A stretch of 64,000 nucleotides of DNA. It comes from Bryum argenteum. Lineage: Eukaryota > Streptophyta > Bryopsida > Bryales > Bryaceae. The stretch spans positions 2,801,601 to 2,865,600 of the forward strand of contig CM073322.1 in the NCBI GenBank assembly GCA_037043015.1. Direction: 5' to 3'. The notes beneath the pieces are model-generated. The model was given only the letters and a program-made list of their open reading frames with translations. It searched no databases and was not told the origin of the DNA. Position 1 is the first letter of the stretch; each line of letters begins with the position of its first letter. This document shows, one piece after another, positions 24,756-34,917 of the stretch. A program made the position numbers and the translations under genes.

Positions 24756-25022
24756 TTAACCCCTAAAGATCCAAGAAAGCCGAAATGACTTTTTGGGATT
24801 TCCGCAAGGAAAAATTTCAGCCAACTTTGACCATTATAATCTCAAAATTGGAGAAAAATTAGCGGTTCAAATTTATTATTTGAGTAAAGGGTCAAGTTAG
24901 CTTCAAGATTCTACGGTTGGATCTTCTAATTAATGCTTAGATTGAGTTTCTTTGGGCCTGAAGTAGAAGAAAGTTCTTTTTGATGATTTAGACAATTTGG
25001 ATCAAGGATCTTTAGGGGTTAA
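24756..25022. mobile_element. TTAA-flanked MITE, 'AAAGATCC' subfamily (reference copy)
   Basis: 267 bp: TTAA CCCCTAAAGATCCAAG to tcaaggatctttagggg TTAA. The first 13 bases inside the TTAA pair exactly. Relics at 8.6 kb, 12.9 kb and 16.0 kb align to it. Confidence 0.85.
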
Positions 25023-25162
25023 GATGAAGTGTGCAATTCATTTTTTAATTTAGAAAATTTATCATTTGTAATATCCATAAATTTAATGTTCTTGTCATGG
25101 CTACGTAGAGGTATTTATGAATGTAACTCACTCTCTTATTTAAGAGACAAGTTGTTCATTAT

Positions 25163-25275
25163 TAAAGTGGTGGTTTACACTACGGTGAAGAAGGTCATTG
25201 GTTGGTGAAGAGTTTCATTTTCAACCGATCGCATTTCAAGAGCCTCGAATCGAAATTTGAGATTTCTCTTTTATA
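25163..25275. mobile_element. relic of the PIF/Harbinger-like MITE
   Basis: ggtggtttacactacggtgaagaagg and gaaatttgagatttctc match, in reverse orientation, the ends of the element at 9374-9529. Outer bases are degraded. Confidence 0.45.
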
Positions 25276-26394
25276 TATCTTAAGGGGTGGACTATTATAT
25301 CATGCCTTAATGTAAAAGAATCTACTCTATTATGAAATATCCTTCTTTATTAATCGAAAGGATTGAAAAATGGTGATGATTGAAAAGCTAGAAAGAATGC
25401 GGAGTGGAGAAAAGGGTAAAAGAAGGGGAGGAGAAAGAAAAAGAAAGTCGGATACGAGAAAAGAGAAAGATGGAGAGGGGGAAAGGAAAAAACGATGAGA
25501 GATAAAGAAAAAGGAAGGGCAGGTAACTAACTGCAAGGGGGGGGGGTGTCCGTGCCGCCGGAAGTGTGTCCCGGGGGAACCGGTCCGCATCGTAACTGAA
25601 CCCAGTCAACCGCCTGGTGGCACAATCTACCAATCAGGGAATCCACGACGTTCCTAGATCCTGTGTTGCCGCCCCGTTGGGGGTGGCCCGCACTCACGGC
25701 GCGCGGACGCTCGCGGAGCCTGGTCGTTGCGGCCCCGCCCCCCTCCCCGCTCTCTCTTGCTCCGAGGATCGCTTACAAGCAGGCTCGCTCGGAGCGAGGC
25801 TGGGAGTGAGTTGCAGTAAAAAGGTGTGATTTTATGTGGGGTAGGGCAACAAAGGGCTCCGGCCAGGGCAGGCAGGCAGGCATCGGTTGTTGCAGCAGGC
25901 AAGCTTGTTCAGCAGCTAGCTTCAGCTTTTGCTGCCAATATAATTATTACTCGCGGACCTCCCTGTCGCTGACTCCGTCTCCTCTCTCTCATCTTCCTCC
26001 CTCCCTCTCTCTCTCCCTTTTTCCATCCTCTGCCCCTTCTGGGTCTTCTTCTAAGACTTGATCCCCTCCTCCCGCTTCCTCATTTCCATTTTTTGTTTTG
26101 GGTGCCCGCGGAGTCAGTACATGCTCAGGGTGGCTAGCAAGCAAAGCAAGCAAGCGATTGGCGATGGCTGTCAGGTTGATGCTGTGAGCGTGGGGGGGCT
26201 GGGTTCCTTCCTTGGATTGTCGTCCCCCATCACGAGGTGAGCGCGGTTGGTTAGTGATTGAATTGAATGCAGGGAATTGGGATTGGTTGTGAGGTGAAGG
26301 TTGGCAACGAGAATCTGATCGAGTTTGATTTTGGATTCAGTGGTAGATTGCGAGATTGGGAAGAGGAGTTGTGATTAGTTGTGATTACGTGAGG
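25276..26394 (+). promoter_or_regulatory. upstream and 5' leader region of the NYN-LOTUS gene
   Basis: Composition changes sharply from AT-rich to GC-rich at about 25,540. A CT-rich tract (cctctctctcatcttcctccctccctctctctctccc) at 25,979-26,030 is typical of plant core promoters or 5' leaders. No TATA box stands out, so the transcription start is not fixed. Open frames here on either strand have no motifs. Confidence 0.4.
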
Positions 26395-28528
26395 ATGAGC
26401 GCTCCGTTGAGGTCCGGGACGCCGGTGCGGCGCAATCCGGTAGGGGGGATGGACGGCGCGGGGGCGGCGTCAGCAGGGCGTTACCAGCGTGGTAGCGCGC
26501 CGAGCACGCCGATGGTGATGTCGCCACGGCCAGTGGGGCCGGTGGCGATTCTGTGGGATATTGAGAACTGTCCGGTGCCGGGGGAAGTGAACGCGGAGGA
26601 CGTAGCGGGCAACATCCGGATCGCGCTCCGGGATCATCCGCACATCGGCGCGGTGACGATGTTCAGCGCGTACGGCGACTTCAATCACTTCCCCAAGAAG
26701 GTGCGGGAGGGGTGCCAGCGCACGGGCGTGAACCTGATCGACGTGCCGAATGGGAAAAAGGACGCCGCGGACAAGGCGATTCTGGTGGATATGTTCCTGT
26801 TCGCGCTCGACAACCCGCCCCCGTCCACCATCTTCCTGGTCACGGGCGACGTGGACTTCGCGCCGGCGCTTCACAAGCTCGGCCAGCGCGGGTACGTCGT
26901 GGTGCTCGTCATTCCGGACGGCGTGGGTGTGTCGTCCGCGCTCCGGGGTGCGGGTCGCTACGTGTGGGACTGGCCGTCGCTGTGCCGCGGCCAGGGCCTG
27001 GTGGAGGTGCCGCAGGCACGCCCAGCCGCGCAGCGGCGCTCACCCAGCGTGGTGCACAGCCACAACCTTTACAGCGAGGAGCGCCCGTCGTCGTACCCAT
27101 CTGAGCTTTACGAGAATCACGTTGACGACGATGACCACGTCCATGGCGAGGAGATTCTAGTGCAACGCAAGCACATGGGATTCCCCACTTCGCATTCCTC
27201 GTATCCGCAGCAGCAGCAGCAGCAGCAGCACGTCGACTACGGGCACCAAATGTATGGACTCCCGGGGCCAGTGCACACTCGCGTGAACGTGAATCCGCTT
27301 CTGGCCAGCCGGAGCACCACCCGCAGCCACATCAATACAGGCAGCCCGGGCGGATTCGGGAACCGCACGCCCCAGTTCGCCACCCCGGACATTAATCCCT
27401 CGCCACAGGTGAGCCCCAATCCATGGTTCCCTCACCTTACCCATCCCCATGCATAGTTTCTCACACTACTGGCTATGGCAGGCCATGGACATGGGATTCT
27501 CGGGCTCCGAGATGGAGCAGCAGCAGGGGCAGCCCGTGACTCCCGAGGGAACATCCTGGGTACAACCGGGCGATTTTGGGGGCCTGAAGAAGCAGCTGGT
27601 GTGGCTGCTGACCCAGAACGGCGGGTCCATGACACTCGTCAAGCTCCCACCCGAGTACAGCAAGCAATTTGGCCGGCCCCTGTACCTCTCCGAGTACAAC
27701 GCCTTGAAGCTTGTGCACCTTCTGGAGAAGATGAAGGACACTTTGGTCATCCGGGGCGAAGGCACCCAACGCATGGTGCACCTCAAGTCTCGCAACAAGT
27801 ACAAGCCTTCTGGCAACAAAGCTTCCACTCTCCCCAAGACCGACAGGTATTATTACATCCCATTTTTCATTATTTTTTATTTTTATTTACCTCCTTGCTC
27901 CGATCACCCATGCTCATATTCCATGGTGGGATGTTGCAGGGATGCCAGTGAGGACTCGGACCCCGATGTGAAGGATGTCCCGGAGGTGCCGGCCTCGGAC
28001 CGCTCCCGCCATTTGCTCGACATGGACATGGACGATGTGAAGCCCAATGGTTTTTTAGCTTCACATCCAGTTGACTGGGATTCAGTTACGGATGCAGTCA
28101 AGGGGAAGCTCGACGCGATCAAGACTGAGAGTGCTGCTGATGTTGGGGAGGTACGAACCTTTTTATTATGAACAAAGCCTTCTTATTTATGTGATAGTTT
28201 GCCATTGTTTGTGATGTGAAAATCAAGGTCTGATGGGTTCTGAACCTTTTCCGCTTGTAGGTTTGCAAAGCCGATGATTATAAGGTGGACCTGAAGTTGA
28301 CCGCTTTCAAGGAGAAACTTCAGGAGCTGTTAGTCGTCTACGCTTTAAAAATCGAGCTGAAGTCCTTTATGGAGCTCTACCAACAACGCTATGGTGATGC
28401 TGTTGATTTGAAGAAACTCGGCGTTGACAGTCTCAACGCCTTATTCCAGAAGGTAACTTAAGTTTTTCAGCATCATTAATTCAAATCTTACATGCTTGTT
28501 TATTTATTTATGGTCTTACCAAATTTTT

Positions 28529-28563
<35 letters not shown>

Positions 28564-28660
28564 GAAATGGTAGGTCGAAGATATTGCTGTTCTGAAAGAA
28601 AAGATTGTCAAGGGAGACAAGGGAGAGTCTCGGAAGGAGTATGTTGTGGTTGCGGTATGA
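26395..28660 (+). CDS. NYN-domain (MARF1/limkain-b1-type) protein with two OST-HTH/LOTUS domains
   Basis: Probable RNA-binding endoribonuclease-like protein. Five exons: 26395-27408, 27482-27846, 27940-28150, 28261-28452 and 28574-28660, about 622 residues, phases consistent. An in-frame ATG at 26356 is also possible. The NYN (PIN-like) domain at about residues 45-200 shows VAILWDIENCPVPG, KKDAADKAILVDMF and FLVTGDVDFAPAL, with the acidic residues expected for metal binding. A first LOTUS domain (GGLKKQLVWLLTQNGGSM to QRMVHLK) is in exon 2. A second, weaker one (FKEKLQELLVVYALKIELKS onward) spans exons 4-5. A Gln run from (CAG)7 lies at 27208-27230. The pairing of NYN with LOTUS is known from animal MARF1 and from plant homologues. 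Substrate and location are not shown by the sequence. GC-rich exon 1 contrasts with AT-rich introns. Confidence 0.88.
28531..28562 (+). repeat. T32 homopolymer next to the last 3' splice site
   Basis: Thirty-two uninterrupted thymines end 11 bases before the exon 5 acceptor (ggaaatggtag) of the NYN-LOTUS gene. They form its polypyrimidine tract. Confidence 0.85.
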
Positions 28661-30549
28661 CAAGACGAAGACTCAAAATCAACATTCAAGTACGCATGTG
28701 GATTATACGGTCTTCTCTTGTACTTGCGCAACATGACAACAACAACTCATGTTGGGACGATGGAACTTGTCGACATACGACGATGGTGGACGCAACATGA
28801 CGACCACTTTAATTATTTGGTAGTATCTATTTGGTTTGTTTTTTTTTCCAAAGGCTCTCTTGATTACTACTCAAAACACCAAGAATGGTCGGAGCGTGGA
28901 GTTCAAAGGGCATACTTCCTTCTTTTTCTTGGATAATACCCGGATTCCTCAACTCCTGGAAGATTATTTTACTACGTTACCCATTAGAAGGAAAAAAAAA
29001 ACCTTCTGTGCCGCCTTTTTTTTCAGGCACTTGGTTTTTCTAGCTCCGCAAACCGGGAAAAAAACCCCTAAAAACACCCCCACTGGTGACTTGAGCCGAT
29101 TTTTTAAGGTTTTTCAAGCATCAGAAAAAAGAGGCTTTTCTGATGGTGAAGCTTTTCTTCCGACCTGTCCATCAGCCACATGCACGGTGCGAGGATGTGA
29201 AGTGCCAACCTCTTATGCGGTAAGACCATACGATCTCGTCAATTTTTTCCGATGTGACTTTTTTTTAGGGTTTCCGAGATCTGACATGCCTTTTTTTTTT
29301 TTTTTTTTTTGCGGGTATTTTTCAGAAGGCAACAAGTTTGGTCGTCCCAAGTGTAGAATTACTATCCCCTACGATGGCATATCATCCGATGGAGTTAGTC
29401 AACAAACGCTGGGCACCCAAGTCCGCGAATTCGATTTGCTGGTGTGCTGCCCCACCCTCGCCCCTGCCAAGCTACTGGATAACATTCAAGGTTGAAGACC
29501 CCCATCTTCATTGAAGACCCCCTCTTCCCCCCAAATCATGAGATCCGGTTTTTGGAGCTGCTACTTCACCCCCTTCCCGATATCAAGTTGTTTTTATGGC
29601 TTGATCATCATCCAAATTAAGCATCCATCTTTTTTTTGATATGGCTCTGCTGGTTCCTCTATTCTATAACATCACCTAGTAATATTATAAATGTACAATA
29701 TTATTATTGTGTTATCTTCCAGGGATTACTTAGCTTCAGATGAGAGAATACAAATTTCATGTCTCCTAGTGCCTTGCCTGTTTTGAGAGAGTTAAAAAAG
29801 GGAACTATTATTTAGCTAGTTTGTGCATATAAATTTTTGTTAGAGACATTTTCCATGTGTATTACGATTATATAACGAGGCTTTTTAAGTGTATCTGAAC
29901 GTTGGCTTTTGAGATGTTTTAACGAGGCTTTTAAAGTGTATCTGAACGTTGGCTTTTGAGATGTTTTATTGTAGATAATGGTTGGGTTGTTAACTTAGAA
30001 CAATGGATTTTTGTGTTGTTCTGCCTATTTCTTATTATTAGAGTTGTTAATCAATGTGATTTGGGTATTGTATGAAAAGTCAAGGTTTCACTTTCCAACA
30101 CTTCGAAATTCTCATCAATCGACTAAGAATGTTTCAAAACCGTCATTTACTATGTGGCTTTCAATTCATATTACTATTTTTATTGGAGTTTGAAATTGAT
30201 GTATGATCTCAAGAAACATGCCTCTCAAATATGATCTTTTGCTACACTGAAGATCTCATAAAATAAACCTGCTGAAGTGATGGTTACAGTACCTCAAAAA
30301 ACACTACCTTGCATATGTCACACTCTACTCTACTTTAGATCTTGTGGAGATCAGCTTGTCCTCTGCGCATAGTGTACAGACTATAAACATGACACTTCTG
30401 GCGTCCAGAAAACGAACCTTTTCTCACCTGTCAAGCGGATAGGTGCAGCTACCTCCGTTGCTTTGCTTTGGATTGTTGGACCAACTTCAGGCATGAGGAT
30501 GAGGCTGGACAGGTGAGATGGACCACCGTCTCCACGATTTGCACAAAAA
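28661..30549. other. NYN-LOTUS 3' region and spacer
   Basis: T-rich sequence with homopolymers (T20 at 29291-29310) and a 47-bp tandem duplication at 29874-29967 (aacgaggct...gagatgttt). A long frame at 28,836-29,495 on the + strand has no recognisable domain and contains homopolymer-encoded Phe/Lys runs, so I do not call it a gene. Confidence 0.5.
29874..29967. repeat. 47-bp tandem duplication
   Basis: Two almost identical units starting aacgaggct at 29874 and 29921. Confidence 0.85.
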
Positions 30550-32115
30550 CTAACTGTCGAATACCGCAGCTACATTAAGTACAAGGGATTCCATGTCTAC
30601 TTTATGGCGAGTCAAGCCCATTCCTCCAAAGAGTAAGAGATAATTCTCCACGTCGGAGATGTTGTCCAACATTACAACCAAAGTCGACGGTAAGTCTTTG
30701 CTGAATGCAAGTTTGAAGTGTTCGTCCCGGTTGAGGAGAATCAAGATAAGCTCCAGAGCGTATCTTCGAATCTTGGGTCTCTTCGTGCTGGAAGGAGCAT
30801 GCATGCTTCAGACATTTCATCATGCAGTCGACTAATTCACCCCGGTCCACTCTCCGGGACTCGAAAAGGGCGGCGAAATCATTGCGCAAAGCCTTGGTCA
30901 TCCCCGTGCAGCCTTGTGCAGCTTCTCGCATCCGTCCGCTAGCGCATGTGATCACTCTCTTCAAGAAAAACTCACTCTGCTTACACACTTCAGCTTGCAT
31001 CGAGATTGACATGTGGGTATACGAGTTACGCAATATGCCTGCAGCAGTGATGCTCAATTTCTTATATTTTGGATTCTCGTCCTGAAGAATTTGGAGAAGA
31101 ACTGTGCAGGCACTTGAGACCGGTTGAATGAACCGCGTACGCAAGATACGGTTGCAGTTCTCCTTGCTCAAGCGCGAGTCGAACCAGCACTTCACCAGCC
31201 TTCGGTGCTAGCCTCAATTCCTCCTGTAAATCAAAACGAAGACATCATGAGATCTGATGAAGATGGGAAGAGTCAACCCCCTAGCTAAAGGGCCACGGCC
31301 TCAGACTTAAAAAGGCTCAACGAAAGCCTTCGGTCCTCGAAGGGTTAAATTTGCAAATCGGACAGCCACACAATACAGCAAGGATTTAAAGTGTTGTGCT
31401 TACATCCTCAGCATTGGAGGCGTCATCGAGAGAACTGTGGCGAGTCTGATATGGCATCTGCTGTAACGATCTTCTTGTGTATAACAGCATCAAATTCGAG
31501 ATCACACCCCCGGTGCTGCCTATAACCTCCCGGGAGTGCTGGTCAAGCGCCAGGTGCTTCAAAACATCTACTGCAGTTTCATGCAAATCCCTTGATAGAT
31601 CCGTAGCTTCGCAGTGCAGAATATCGCGTAAATGAGAGATAGCTGACACAACTTTCACAATAGCTGGACGCAAAATGCTTCCGGAATTGCCTGTGGTTCT
31701 CGCCAGAACGTTGAGTAGTTTTAGGCTTTGACGTATGGTCCTGAAGTCACGTGCGGTTCTATCTTCCTGTCTATGAATGTTGATGATGTCCACTAGTTTT
31801 GCAAGAACGCCCCGTGTTTCTCCGATGCGGCGGCAGTTCGCATGGTCTTGTGCGAGGTTTTTCAGTATGCTCAGCCCATAACTGCGAAGTGTCAAAACTC
31901 TATGTGAAGCAATTGTCCTTGTATTCTCTGTATATCAAAGGTCAGACTTATATGACAGTATAGAGTGCTCGTCATTTAAATAAAGCTGAAATCTATCGTT
32001 ATCGTTAAATGATAAGCGAGTGAGTGCAGAGGACTGTGAGTACCTTCAGCATGGAGAGGTCCGACCACTTCATCTGATTTGATAAGAGACATTATATTTT
32101 CCAAGGAACCGGACA
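30550..32115 (-). pseudogene. armadillo-repeat protein pseudogene
   Basis: Recognised from repeated helical segments resembling the plant family of ARM-repeat proteins of unknown function. On the minus strand I read exon pieces 32044-32115, 31404-31927 and 31223 down to 30550. The first two join in phase (...GPLHAEENTRTIASHR...LRSYGLSILKNLAQD). The last exon carries two frame breaks. At about 31165-31169, ALE runs into SKENCNRIL with two bases missing. At 30797-30806, gcatgcatgc holds a 4-bp duplication between CLKHA and PSSTKRPKIRRY. The end reads LLLFGGMGLTRHK, similar to family C-termini. Upstream coding is lost or truncated, although a frame at about 32150-32290 (TKKLTELSEECVDTIRS) may be a further exon remnant. 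Sequencing error could mimic the breaks, but two in one exon favour decay. Confidence 0.72.
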
Positions 32116-32544
32116 CTGCAATTATATGTGAACCGTTCTGTGTGCTTCATACCAAAGATTACCAAAGATACTTAGACTGTGTTTTCGCAAGTCGGTTAGA
32201 GGTACTTTAAAGGAGAAGGATCTGATTGTATCGACGCATTCCTCACTAAGCTCTGTCAGCTTTTTCGTCGACTCGTTCGAAAAGCTTCAATCTCGTGAAC
32301 TACTATCTTTAGACAGATCTTAATACTCCCGGTAACACTTTTCTAGAAAGATGAAAGGCCTCCAGTAACGCCATCACATAACACGCATACAAACTGCGAA
32401 CAACGATCTTTGGTACATGTGAAGTACAATCTTTAGTACCTCTATCTTGGAATTCAAGCTCAACCAGACCCCAAATTGACAAGGCAGCATGAATAATTCT
32501 TTGTCGTACACTAAGTCGTCAGGTTTTTGCAAAAACCCCAATCT

Positions 32545-33450
32545 TGTTTTCTTTTAGGGTTGACCCTTTGCCCTTGATCTCCTATTCGCCCTCGATCTCA
32601 ACTTCCATTCTGCTTGTTTTTCAAAAGAGTGTTCTGCAAGGTTTCAAGAAGCGAGGCATTTGGTAGCGAGAGTTGAAAGGAAAAGGTATCACATCATCTA
32701 CTTGTTTTTATCCCTAAAAGCAACTAGAGGCTATTGCTCTTTTCGAGTCTAGATAGTTGCACGCTCTACCGTGAACTTTTGAATTTTTATAACGCTGTGT
32801 TACTTTGCTGTCAAGATCCGCCTACAACATTTTCTTCCTTTCTTAGATTTGTTGAAAAGGTGGCTTTGGAGAGAGAGCGTTTAGGACAAGGATTTCAGAG
32901 ATAAGGAGAAAAAGCGCTGAATTTAGTGGTGACTTCCTTACTCAAGGTTATGAGGATTCTACTCACTTCGTTTATTCCCCTTTTGCACTTGATTTGTTTT
33001 GGAGCAACATCCTTCGCTCTCAATCTCCACTTACTTACATTCTGCTTGTTTTTCAAAAGTGTGTTCTGCAAGGTTTCAAGAAGCGAGGCATTCGGTAGCA
33101 AGAGCTGAAAGAAAAAGGTACCAAATCATCTACTTGTTCTTTTCCCTTACCGGAACTAGAGGCTATTGCTCTTCTCGAGTCTAGATAGTTGCACGCCTAC
33201 CGTGAGCTTTTAGTTTTCTATAACGTTGTGTTGCTTTGCCGTCAGAGATCTGCCTCCAATAATTTCTTCCTTTCTTAGAATTTGTGGAAAAGGCGGCTTT
33301 GGAGAGCATTACGTTGTGATAAGGATCTGAGTGCTCAAAAGGGGTTGTGATAAGGTGACGGCCTTATTGAGGGTTCTGAGGATCCGACTCATTGTCTTCC
33401 CTTATACGTCTTTTGCACTTCGTTTGTTTTGTAGCAACATCATGATGTTC
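32545..33450. repeat. two-copy 432-bp tandem duplication
   Basis: tctgcttgtttttcaaaag occurs at 32609 and 33041. It is followed in both copies by gttctgcaaggtttcaagaagcgaggcatt, ctagaggctattgctct, agtctagatagttgcacgc and ttctttcctttcttaga-like blocks in the same order. Identity by eye is roughly 85-90%. No coding frame spans either copy. It lies between two pseudogenes. Confidence 0.8.
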
Positions 33451-33710
33451 ATCTCCGCAAGCAACACACTTCGCTTTTACACATGTTTTGTGTTTTTTGT
33501 TTTTTGTTTGAAATCTTCAATGTGTACAGTCAACGAGAGTATGACTTGGATACAACTTTGAATCCTTAATTTGAATCCTTTCCAATTGAATCATTCATAG
33601 TATAGATATCAAGAAAACATAAGTTGGTGTATTCTTTCTTCAATGACGTGTTTCTTACATAAAATTTGTGAACCATTTCACAAGATTTATCGATCCTCGA
33701 TTCCTCGATT

Positions 33711-34917
33711 GTGACAATGGCTTCCCATGACACATCCAAAGTGTCCGGCAATGTCGCTATTGTGTTGTCTGATGACCACAAGGAGGTGGAAGCGAGTGGA
33801 GTAACCATGGGACATGACAAAGGAGTTGTTATGGACCGAGAACTATGGAAGGACTTCCCCTTCGAGTTACATGGTCTCGTCCTCCGTTTCCTTTCAGTGC
33901 CCCAATTGTGCCGACTTTGAGTCGTCTCTTGCGCATGGAACGATCTCACCCATACCCTCAATTTTGCACTCGGAGCACGATCATCAGAGTCCCTAATTTT
34001 CAAGGCACCAATTTCTATGGAGTTTAGCTTGCACGATTTCCTCAACCACATTGGTGACATCGACGAAGAGGGCACCGACGTCCTCGCCCTCCACGACAAC
34101 TGGGAGGTGATCGATCCAATGAAGCCGGGTGTCTATCCCATCGATGTAAGTTTCATGTACGATGACATGCATGACCGGTTCGACTGCCTCGATCGGTGTC
34201 ACGTATTGGCGGCTCACAAGGGGTTCGTGTGCGTCCTATGGAGGTCGCGTGGACCTTATGTATTTAATGTCAAGGTCATGCAAGTGGTCAATCCGATGAC
34301 CAAATCCGTAGTAGAGCTTCCGCCTTTCCCCAACAACATCGCGTATGATTATCAGGGGGTGATGACAATTACTCCTCCTTCACGCTGTACATCATCACCA
34401 TGCTCGAAGATCCAGAAAGGCCGTGCTTGACGCGACTAGACTCTCAGATGGGTGAGTGGCGAGAGGTTTTGGGGCTGCCATCTAGGAACCTCATCCCCTC
34501 GTACATGCTCAAATTCAACGAGATTCTATATATTCTCTTCTTGGACGATGATAGGTACCGACTCTATGCGTTAGACACGGCGATTAACAATGCATTGACC
34601 GACACGGGTGTGGAGCTTCCTAGAGTGATTGTGCCCCAACTTGCGACTGCTCTTGGGCATACGGTCGATCGTATCTAGGCAAGGGAGGCAACACGGTTGT
34701 ACTCGGGTGGGGCAACTTTATTGTTCTCGTATTTAACACAAGCGGGTGCATTGCCTACGACCTCGTAAATGACGCTTGGAGTCAATGGGACTTTGAGCAG
34801 TACCGCATTGTTGATCCTATCAGCATGATGTCCGAGGAGCGTTGTGGGTTGTTTGCCATGGCTACGCCTCTTTCCCTCAACCTGTGCCTGCACCGCTGCA
34901 GCGACAAGATTAAATGA
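33711..34917 (+). pseudogene. F-box/kelch-like protein pseudogene
   Basis: An F-box (LWKDFPFELHGLVLRFLSVPQLCRL) is followed by an in-frame TGA at 33918-33920, where the family normally has Arg, and then VVSCAWNDL continues in the same frame. The frame stays open to about 34,355, where a G5 run appears to have lost one base; coding resumes as DNYSSFTLYIITMLEDPERP. A second shift lies at about 34,655-34,670, after which SYLGKGGNTVVLGWGNFIVL reads to a TGA at 34915. The remaining segments resemble the beta-propeller part of F-box/kelch proteins, with paired Trp and Gly residues. The intact gene would have supplied a substrate receptor for an SCF ubiquitin ligase. One nonsense and two frameshifts make this a pseudogene. 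The start may be 33711 or 33717. Confidence 0.78.

Noticed and set aside
7256..25022. Interstitial telomere repeats (TTTAGGG/CCCTAAA) as an explanation for the TTTAGGGG ends
   Set aside because: Only one imperfect unit occurs per end, in strict inverted pairs with TTAA flanks and conserved interiors, which is a transposon pattern.
25330..25902. Frames in the GC-rich block upstream of the NYN-LOTUS gene
   Set aside because: They follow the purine/pyrimidine bias of the promoter or leader and encode low-complexity Ser/Phe/Pro stretches.
28836..29495. 219-codon frame downstream of the NYN-LOTUS gene
   Set aside because: It depends on homopolymer-coded Phe/Lys runs, has no domain or codon-usage resemblance to the neighbouring genes, and lies in the probable 3' region.
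31271..31347. Possible tiny TTAA-type element (caacccccta...cgaagggttaa)
   Set aside because: The terminal match is weak and the sequence lies in an intron of the ARM pseudogene; too degenerate to call.
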